Origin: Lysinibacillus cavernae
GTDB taxonomy: Bacteria > Bacillota > Bacilli > Bacillales_A > Planococcaceae
Direction of reading: 5' to 3'
Assembly: GCF_009724685.1 (NCBI RefSeq)
Contig: NZ_WMEF01000003.1
Span: 434,001 to 498,000, forward strand
Length of the DNA: 64,000 bases
Below the pieces are notes generated by a model. That model was given only the letters and a program-made list of their open reading frames with translations, ran no database searches and had not been told where the DNA came from. Shown here piece after piece: positions 58,554 through 64,000 of the stretch. The position numbers were made by a program, and so were the translations under genes. The first letter of the stretch is position 1. Each line of letters opens with the position of its first letter.

Positions 58554-58588
58554 CCATTACGTTTCAGCGTAATGGCGTCCAGTTTTTT
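58554..58588 (+). terminator. First hairpin after qoxD
   Basis: Stem CCATTACG / CGTAATGG with a 6-nt loop, then six T after seven bases. A weak first stop. Confidence 0.5.
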
Positions 58589-58626
58589 CAATCCAACTTG
58601 AAAAGACTGAACAAAGATAAACAATG

Positions 58627-58680
58627 TAGCTGTCCTAACCTATCGTCCTTGAACGATGAGTTGGTGACAGCTATTTTTTT
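58627..58680 (+). terminator. Main terminator of the qox operon
   Basis: Long hairpin TAGCTGTC ... GACAGCTA with an inner ATCGT / ACGAT stem, then seven T. Confidence 0.85.
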
Positions 58681-58751
58681 GCACTTTTTTTTAGTAATTT
58701 TCTCATTTTCTACTCACCACTATAGAAAAAATGTTATTTTTTTAAAAACAA

Positions 58752-58779
58752 TGAAACTTTTCCTTTTTTAGGGCGTATA
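58752..58779 (+). promoter_or_regulatory. ECF sigma (sigma-W/M-type) promoter
   Basis: -35 TGAAAC (58752-58757), exactly 16 bases, -10 CGTATA (58774-58779). This fits the TGAAAC-N16-CGTA consensus of Bacillus cell-envelope-stress ECF sigma factors. It ends 42 bases before the lipoprotein start. Confidence 0.7.
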
Positions 58780-58821
58780 TTAGTAGATAGTGTTTTTTAC
58801 CAAGAATAGGAGATGAAAGTA

Positions 58822-59679
58822 ATGAAGAAAATTTTTAAAGTATTAGCAGTTGGAACACTCGCATTGACACTTGCGGCTTGTAACTCAAGTGCTACACCTA
58901 CGAAAGACACAACTAAAACAAGCAAACTCACTTTAGAACAAGTGTATGACAAAGCGGTGGACCGCCAGGCTGACATTAAAAGTGCAAGTGCCAATATGGA
59001 CATGACACAGGTGACAAAGGTTGGATCTGGTGAAGAGGCTATGGAATTTTCTATCAACTCTAAAATGGAAATGGACATCCTAGTTGACCCACTTGCGATG
59101 CATTTATCAGGGTCTATGACAATGCCAGATATGATGAGTGAAGGCGAAGAAACAACGGACATGCCAATTGAAATGTATATGAAAAAAGACGCTGGCCTTT
59201 TCATGAAAGATATGACAACTGATAGCTGGTTAAAGCTTCCTGATGAAAACTTTGATGCAATTTTAGATCAAACTGCTGCTTCTGCAGACGCTAAGGAACA
59301 GCTAGAACAACTAAAAAAATTCATTGGTGATTTTTCATTCGAACAAACTGATGATGAATATGTCCTTACATTAGAGGCAAAAGGCGATAAATTTAAAGAG
59401 CTAATTGATTCTGAAATTACTAAATCAATGCAGGATATGGGGCTAGAGGAAAACCCACTAGATCAGTTACAAATTGAAAAGATTAATTATGTACTACACA
59501 TCGATAAAGAGACTTTCGATACGAACAAAATGGATATGAATTTTGATTTAAAAATGGCGGTAGAAGGTGACGAATTGTTAATGAATACAAAATCAGTCGT
59601 TACGTATACTGATTTCAACCACCTAAAAACGATTGATATTCCTCAAAACATTATTGATAACGCTCAAACAATAGAATAA
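58822..59679 (+). CDS. Cell-surface lipoprotein, DUF6612-like
   Basis: 285 aa. Signal peptide with lipobox TLAA-C at about residue 19. The mature part resembles LolA/LppX-like lipoproteins (DUF6612 type): an acidic, Met-rich half-barrel with SANMDMTQVTKVG near the start and NKMDMNFDLKMAVEGDEL near the end. Such folds hold lipids, but ligand and role are unknown. Start at ATG 58822, seven bases after AGGAGAT; the ATG at 58813 is too close. An ECF-type promoter suggests cell-envelope stress control. Confidence 0.75.
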   Translation: MKKIFKVLAVGTLALTLAACNSSATPTKDTTKTSKLTLEQVYDKAVDRQADIKSASANMDMTQVTKVGSGEEAMEFSINSKMEMDILVDPLAMHLSGSMTMPDMMSEGEETTDMPIEMYMKKDAGLFMKDMTTDSWLKLPDENFDAILDQTAASADAKEQLEQLKKFIGDFSFEQTDDEYVLTLEAKGDKFKELIDSEITKSMQDMGLEENPLDQLQIEKINYVLHIDKETFDTNKMDMNFDLKMAVEGDELLMNTKSVVTYTDFNHLKTIDIPQNIIDNAQTIE

Positions 59680-59686
59680 TAAAAAA

Positions 59687-59722
59687 AACCTGCTTGTCTT
59701 CTTCGCACAAGCGGGTTCTTTC
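59687..59722 (+). terminator. Terminator after the lipoprotein gene
   Basis: AACC-T-GCTTGT / ACAAGC-G-GGTT hairpin with a T-rich tail. It may serve the convergent stress-protein gene too. Confidence 0.75.
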
Positions 59723-59732
59723 TTGTAAAAAA

Positions 59733-60152
59733 CTAACGAACAATTAATACATCACATGGAGCATAACGTACAACTTTTTCAGCAACAGACCCTAACATCA
59801 TTTTCTCCATTCGATTTAACCCTGTTGCACCACAGACGATTAAATCCACATCAGGTAATTGCGTTAAAATCCCTTTTGGTGAACCTGTTTCTACCACCGA
59901 TTTTACCTCTTTGACACCTGTTTTTAACGCATCTTTTTCTAATTTTTCCATTTTAAGAACGTTTTCCTTCTTCAATTCCTCCGCATATTTTAAGTCATAT
60001 GCAGAAACCGCTCCAAAAGATTTTGTATCAATCACATTCACTAATTGCAAAATTGCACTGTGTTGCATTGCTAATTGACTCGCTCTGTCTAATGCTTTCA
60101 GTGATTGTTCTGAGAAATCAATTGCTACTGCGATTTTAAGATAGTTAACCAT
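59733..60152 (-). CDS. Universal stress protein UspA family
   Basis: 139 aa, one Usp domain. The nucleotide-binding motif is GATGLNRMEKMMLGSVAEKVVRYAPCDVLIV (seen in part; G-x2-G-x9-G-S type), and the N-terminal VAIDFSEQSLKAL carries the usual Asp. Such proteins bind ATP or related ligands under stress. Start at ATG 60152, six bases after GGAGG. Confidence 0.92.
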   Translation of the reverse strand: MVNYLKIAVAIDFSEQSLKALDRASQLAMQHSAILQLVNVIDTKSFGAVSAYDLKYAEELKKENVLKMEKLEKDALKTGVKEVKSVVETGSPKGILTQLPDVDLIVCGATGLNRMEKMMLGSVAEKVVRYAPCDVLIVR

Positions 60153-60202
60153 GTTAGTCCTCCCCATTCATCATGCGATTCCATGTATTCACAAATATTA
60201 TA

Positions 60203-61273
60203 TCACAATGGTGTTCGATATAGTTTATCGTCCTGTGGCTGCGGATTTCCTCTGCCATCTGTATTATTGCTTATAAAATAAAGAAATGCATCATCTACAA
60301 ATATATCTCGAATTCTCCCAAATTCTGATAGTATCTTCTTTTGTTTATCCTTTTTTAAATCAAATACTAACACTGCTGTACCTCTTAGTGATGCAACATA
60401 TAGATGATCATCAGCAAAAGCAATGCCGGATGGTGCCCATGTATTAGAAGCACCAGATGTATAGAGAGGTGTTATCATACCCTGTTGTTTCTCAGTTCCT
60501 TCAATAATCGGCCATCCATAATTCTTCCCCTTTTCAATCATATTAATCTCGTCATTTGCCGCATTACCATGCTCACTTGCATACATTGTACCATCCATAC
60601 TCCACGTCAACCCTTGTGGATTTCGATGTCCATAGCTATATACATAAGATTGGGGAAAAGGATTATCATTCGGTATCGAGCCATCCAAATTGATGCGCAA
60701 AATTTTCCCTTCTTGTACATCCAAACGCTGAGCCAAAGAAGGTTGTGTCGCATCCCCTACAGTAGCATACAGTTTACCATCAGGACCAATTTTCAAACGA
60801 CCGCCGTGATGATATGTACCACTCTTTATTTGATCAATAATAAGTTCTGTTTCTAGCCACTTATTATCACTCAACTTTAATGTAACTATTCGATTAAATT
60901 GTTCAGTTCCTTCTACATACGTATAGTAAGCAAAAGCAACATTTGTTTCAGCGAACTTAGGTGTTAATACAAAACCCAACAAACCAGCTTCTGGCGCTGT
61001 TGAAAGCTCCTTCTTTAAGATAACCTGTTGCCTTTCAACTGTTCCCTCCGCAATCTTCACAATATTTCCTGGCCTTTCTGCTATATAAAAATCGGTTCCG
61101 TTTTTTTGAATAGACCACGGTGTTTGCAATTGATCTGCTATTATTTCAACAGCTGTATTTCTAGTTGATTTAGAGCGGGTTTTCTCATTTTCCGACCTTT
61201 CATTATCATTAGATGACGTGCACGCAACAAACAAAACCAATATTAGCAGTAAACATGGCATCACACGTTTCAT
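60203..61273 (-). CDS. PQQ-type sugar dehydrogenase family lipoprotein
   Basis: 356 aa. Signal peptide with lipobox LFVA-C at residue 18, then a six-blade beta-propeller of the glucose/sorbosone dehydrogenase family (YliI type). Motifs: TPWSIQKNG, HHGGRLKIGPDGKLYATVGD near 155-174, GHRNPQGL near 215, EHGN near 234 and GKNYGWP near 250. The relatives oxidise aldoses with PQQ as cofactor; no PQQ synthesis genes are in the window, so activity is unproven. Confidence 0.85.
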   Translation of the reverse strand: MKRVMPCLLLILVLFVACTSSNDNERSENEKTRSKSTRNTAVEIIADQLQTPWSIQKNGTDFYIAERPGNIVKIAEGTVERQQVILKKELSTAPEAGLLGFVLTPKFAETNVAFAYYTYVEGTEQFNRIVTLKLSDNKWLETELIIDQIKSGTYHHGGRLKIGPDGKLYATVGDATQPSLAQRLDVQEGKILRINLDGSIPNDNPFPQSYVYSYGHRNPQGLTWSMDGTMYASEHGNAANDEINMIEKGKNYGWPIIEGTEKQQGMITPLYTSGASNTWAPSGIAFADDHLYVASLRGTAVLVFDLKKDKQKKILSEFGRIRDIFVDDAFLYFISNNTDGRGNPQPQDDKLYRTPL

Positions 61274-61327
61274 TGTTAAACACCCTTTCCATTTTGAAAA
61301 TGTTTGGCTACGAGTTGTAAAAAATAG

Positions 61328-61355
61328 AAAAAGACGCCTCCTAGACGCCTTTTTT
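61328..61355 (-). terminator. Terminator after the 54-aa gene
   Basis: AAAAAGGCGTC, a 5-nt loop, GGCGTCTTTTT on the minus strand; the stem uses two G-T pairs. The stop codon of the small gene falls in its loop. Confidence 0.55.
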
Positions 61356-61505
61356 ACCTATTTTTATACTTTCAAAAATGATTATTTCACCGAATTCTTT
61401 TGTTTTCTCTAGCATTTCAAGATATGCTTCTTTTCGATTGATGAGTCGTTCTTGTTGCAATTTTTGATAGGAATGTTGAAAATCATCTATAGCTATTTTG
61501 TCCAT
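61341..61505 (-). CDS. Small charged protein, 54 aa, unknown
   Basis: Predicted helical, begins MDKIAIDDFQHSYQKLQQE, rich in Lys, Glu and Gln, ending in a basic KIGKKGV. I know no family for it. GAGGTGAGTTT before the ATG and a hairpin at the stop support expression. Confidence 0.5.
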   Translation of the reverse strand: MDKIAIDDFQHSYQKLQQERLINRKEAYLEMLEKTKEFGEIIIFESIKIGKKGV

Positions 61506-61657
61506 AAACTCACCTCTTATAGTAGTATATGTTATTACTATTATAATGTTGGAAAATTCTTACGACAATTCTATTTCTATTTTTGATTACAAGTCCCCAA
61601 AGACAAAAAGGATAAAAGGCATATTAATTCTTTTAATAACTATTCAAATTTATCTAG

Positions 61658-62074
61658 CTAATGAATGAAAAATGGTAGTACTTTTTCTTCCACAGCTTGT
61701 TCACCTGCTTGAATCCATCTACTTTTATCATGTATATACCCATCTTTATCAAGTGGTGTTTGGAATTGGCTAGCTCCCGTTGCGTCTAGTAAGGATCCCT
61801 CATCATAATCTAAACCAATATTCTCAACATGCTTAATAACAAACGGTTTTTCAAAACGAATATTAGCATCTTCATTATCTAGTTCCCCTGATGTTACGAT
61901 AAAGGGTACGCGTAAATAAATGGTTTCTCCTGCCTCTTTCCATAATACCGAGTCGAAACTTCCTTTATAATACTCCCAATTCCCTCCAATAGTAAAACCT
62001 CTACTGGCAATTTTATCTCGTAAATAGCCGAAACCAATCTCTTTTCCAACAATTTTCGAATCAAATGGTAACAA
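61658..62074 (-). CDS. YugN-like family protein
   Basis: 138 aa, soluble. Matches the YugN-like pattern: GFTIGGNWEYYKGSFDSVLW near residue 27, YLRVPF, DANIRFEKPFVIKHV, and the Q-F-Q-x-P-x-D-K-D stretch near 112. Function unknown. The longest frame's ATG lies in the ribosome site; I choose TTG 62074, which follows AAAGGAGGA by about 9 bases and gives MLPFDSKIVGKEIG. Confidence 0.7.
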   Translation of the reverse strand: MLPFDSKIVGKEIGFGYLRDKIASRGFTIGGNWEYYKGSFDSVLWKEAGETIYLRVPFIVTSGELDNEDANIRFEKPFVIKHVENIGLDYDEGSLLDATGASQFQTPLDKDGYIHDKSRWIQAGEQAVEEKVLPFFIH

Positions 62075-62153
62075 TTTGCATTCTCCTCCTTTCACTCCAT
62101 AAAAGTCTAACCTAAAATGTGGAATTACAAACTAGAACTAAGAATGATCCATA

Positions 62154-62193
62154 TAAAAAATCCCGAAACCTTGATTTAACAAAGCTTCGAGAC
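62154..62193 (-). terminator. Terminator after the alpha/beta hydrolase
   Basis: Imperfect stem TCTCGAAGCTTTG / CAAGGTTTCGGGA with G-T pairs, then six T on the minus strand. Confidence 0.65.
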
Positions 62194-62206
62194 TTTCGTA
62201 AGTTTT

Positions 62207-63160
62207 TTATAAAGGAACTGATATATTTCGATTTAATACATATTTAGCTGCTTCTACATATTCTGTGGTAGCTCTTTGACTTACTAGGGCTGCTGGAACA
62301 ATACTTTCAAAGCCATGATAGCATCCAGGGTACAAATGAAATTCGACATCTACACCAGCCTGACATAGCTTCGTCACATATTGTAACGTCTCATCACGGA
62401 ATGGATCAAGTTGACCAACGCATGTATACGTAAATGGTAAACCTGATAGGTCATCTGCTCTAGCTGCGGCAGCATATTGAGAAACATTGTCGCTACCGTT
62501 TTCTCCATTCAAATACATTTCCCAGCCCTTTTGATTGAGAGCATGATTCCAAATCATATGTCCTGTAATTTCTAATGAAGATGCCGTATTATTTCGATCA
62601 TCTATCATTGGATATAAGGGCATTTGGAAGCTAATCTTTGGATAATCGCGATCACGAGCGAGTAATGCGAGAGCAGCTGTTAGCCCCCCACCAGCACTTG
62701 CCCCAGCGATACCTAAACGCTGCCGATCAATCCCTAGTTCGTCAGCATGGTCTGATACCCACTTTAACGCTGCATAACAGTCTTCAAGTGGTGCCGGATA
62801 AGGATGTTCAGGTGCAAGTCTGTAATCTACAGATACAACAACACACTTCGCTTCATTGACAAAGCGCTGACAAAGTAAATCATCACCTTCTGGAGCACCT
62901 AAGACATAGCCGCCGCCATGAATCCATAGCAGTCCTGGATAAATCTCATTTTGCTCTTTTGGCTTATAAAGTCTAATACGTAGGGAATCGTTGTCAGTAG
63001 GCCCTTGTATCATTTTATCCTCAACTGAGATATGCTCATCTATTGATGCTGGTACGGCAACGGCCGCCATCCCTTCTCTTGTAGCTTGCACATTGTCTAA
63101 ATCTAAAGGCGGGAAAAAAGCTAACGTTTCTTTTAGTTCTGGGTCAATACGATGTTCCAT
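62207..63160 (-). CDS. Alpha/beta hydrolase, hormone-sensitive-lipase family
   Basis: 317 aa. The HSL (family IV) oxyanion motif HGGGYVLG lies near residue 80, the nucleophile Ser in GASAGGG near 155, the catalytic Asp probably in GQLDPFRDET near 255, and His in GCYHGFE near 285. Such enzymes hydrolyse short-chain esters. It follows the SDR gene by 31 nt, so the two may act on related substrates. AGAGAGGAAGAGATTTT precedes the ATG. Confidence 0.9.
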   Translation of the reverse strand: MEHRIDPELKETLAFFPPLDLDNVQATREGMAAVAVPASIDEHISVEDKMIQGPTDNDSLRIRLYKPKEQNEIYPGLLWIHGGGYVLGAPEGDDLLCQRFVNEAKCVVVSVDYRLAPEHPYPAPLEDCYAALKWVSDHADELGIDRQRLGIAGASAGGGLTAALALLARDRDYPKISFQMPLYPMIDDRNNTASSLEITGHMIWNHALNQKGWEMYLNGENGSDNVSQYAAAARADDLSGLPFTYTCVGQLDPFRDETLQYVTKLCQAGVDVEFHLYPGCYHGFESIVPAALVSQRATTEYVEAAKYVLNRNISVPL

Positions 63161-63191
63161 AAAATCTCTTCCTCTCTTATTTAAATGATCT

Positions 63192-63923
63192 TTACGATGT
63201 TAAACCTCCATCAATTGTTACGACAGCACCATTAACATAAGAAGATTCTCGCGCTATTAAGAAAGCGATTACATTTGCAATTTCAGTAGCATCTGCTAAT
63301 CTTCTTAGTGGTCCATTTTCCTCTGGACTGGACTCTAATCCCTTTGTCATATTGGTCATTACTCCACCTGGACAAATAGCATTTACTCGTATACCGCTAG
63401 GACCATATTCAATCGCGGCCGTTTTAGTTAGACCAATAACACCATGCTTACTAGCCGCATAGCCCCCTAAATATGGTTGTCCTTGTATACCAGCCGCTGA
63501 AGAAGTATTCACAATGACACCTGAATGTTGTTGCTCCATTTCTTTTAACACATACTTTAAGCCCAAAAATGCCCCTTTAAGATTAACCGAGATTACTCTA
63601 TCGAACGTCTCCTCATCTAAATCTCCTAGTAATGATGGTGGGCTTAACACACCTGCATTATTGATGAAAGCATCAATTTTACCAAATGTTTCTTTTGCTG
63701 CCTTCACATACTTCCTTACATCTTGGCTTTTAGAAACATCTGCATGGACAAAAATGGCCTGTTGTTGATGCTCCTTTACGGCCTTTAGAGTGTCTTGTCC
63801 ATTTTTTTCATCAAAATCTACTAATACTAATGCCTTGTCCATTGTTGCAAGAAGTTTAGCAGTCTCTCTACCAATACCGTTACCTGCACCTGTGATAATC
63901 ACCACTTGTCGTTCCATTCTCAT
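63192..63923 (-). CDS. Short-chain dehydrogenase/reductase
   Basis: 243 aa classical SDR. NAD(P)-binding TGAGNGIGRE (residues about 11-20), NNAG near 90, catalytic Ser in NTSSAAG near 140, Y-x-x-x-K in YAASKHG near 154, and PGGVMTN near 183. Asp in LVDFDEKNG near 38 favours NAD. The substrate cannot be told from sequence. First gene of the pair with the hydrolase; AGAGAGGAGCATAT precedes the ATG. Confidence 0.9.
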   Translation of the reverse strand: MRMERQVVIITGAGNGIGRETAKLLATMDKALVLVDFDEKNGQDTLKAVKEHQQQAIFVHADVSKSQDVRKYVKAAKETFGKIDAFINNAGVLSPPSLLGDLDEETFDRVISVNLKGAFLGLKYVLKEMEQQHSGVIVNTSSAAGIQGQPYLGGYAASKHGVIGLTKTAAIEYGPSGIRVNAICPGGVMTNMTKGLESSPEENGPLRRLADATEIANVIAFLIARESSYVNGAVVTIDGGLTS

Positions 63924-64000
63924 ATATGCTCCTCTCTCTTAAACTATGATATTGATTTTAGTTTCATTAACTTAAAGCCTTCATAATTGTTTTGAGCAAC

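Overview
The window is chromosomal DNA of a low-GC, endospore-forming, S-layer-bearing member of the Bacillaceae/Planococcaceae. Lysinibacillus is the best fit, inferred from gene content and order (spo0B, spoIVFA/B, spoVB, safA, spoVID, SLH proteins, quinol oxidase) and not from a database search. Positions 1 to about 52200 follow the conserved comN-spoVB-tgt-queA-ruvBA ... obg-rplU-minCD-mreBCD-radC-maf-folC-valS-hemAXCDBL-ysxC-lon-clpX-tig backbone known from Bacillus subtilis. Most genes lie on the minus strand. I saw no tRNA, rRNA, insertion sequence, prophage or CRISPR array.

Layout. 0-7.6 kb: comN, spoVB, a YetF/YrbG-type membrane protein, yajC, and the queuosine (tgt, queA) and Holliday-junction (ruvB, ruvA) genes. 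7.6-14 kb: a kinase-like gene beside a safA-like LysM coat gene, niaR (nadR) without its usual nad genes, a DCC-family protein, pheA, pheB, obg and spo0B. 14-24 kb: rpmA-prp-rplU with an L21 leader, spoIVFA/B, minCD, mreBCD, radC, maf and a short SPOR-domain protein. 23-30 kb: two tandem folC genes, an unknown gene, and valS behind a T-box. 30-38 kb: a short spoVID-like gene, an SRPBCC protein and the haem operon hemAXCDBL with a near-perfect PerR box. 38-44.6 kb: three exported surface proteins (two with SLH domains, one of them with a VWA domain) and a YjfB-like gene, inserted between hemA and ysxC. 44.7-52.2 kb: ysxC, lonA, clpX, tig and a TPR protein; lonB is absent.

From 52.3 kb the order is no longer the B. 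subtilis one: two genes of unknown role, the qoxABCD quinol oxidase operon, a lipoprotein behind an ECF-sigma-type promoter, a universal stress protein, a PQQ-type sugar dehydrogenase lipoprotein, a 54-aa ORF, a YugN-like protein, an alpha/beta hydrolase and an SDR oxidoreductase.

No clearly new biological system is visible. The best leads are: a spoVID gene that seems to use a near-cognate ATC/ATT start and has lost its LysM tail; a Met/Pro/Cys/His-rich SafA with a 54-bp tandem repeat; a folded 91-nt element between two surface-protein genes; a family of intergenic inverted repeats sharing CTGAATAAAGATAAAA; a 12-bp perfect inverted repeat around the -10 of an unknown gene; and the tandem folC pair. 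Many genes start with TTG, and I reset several starts using ribosome-binding-site position.
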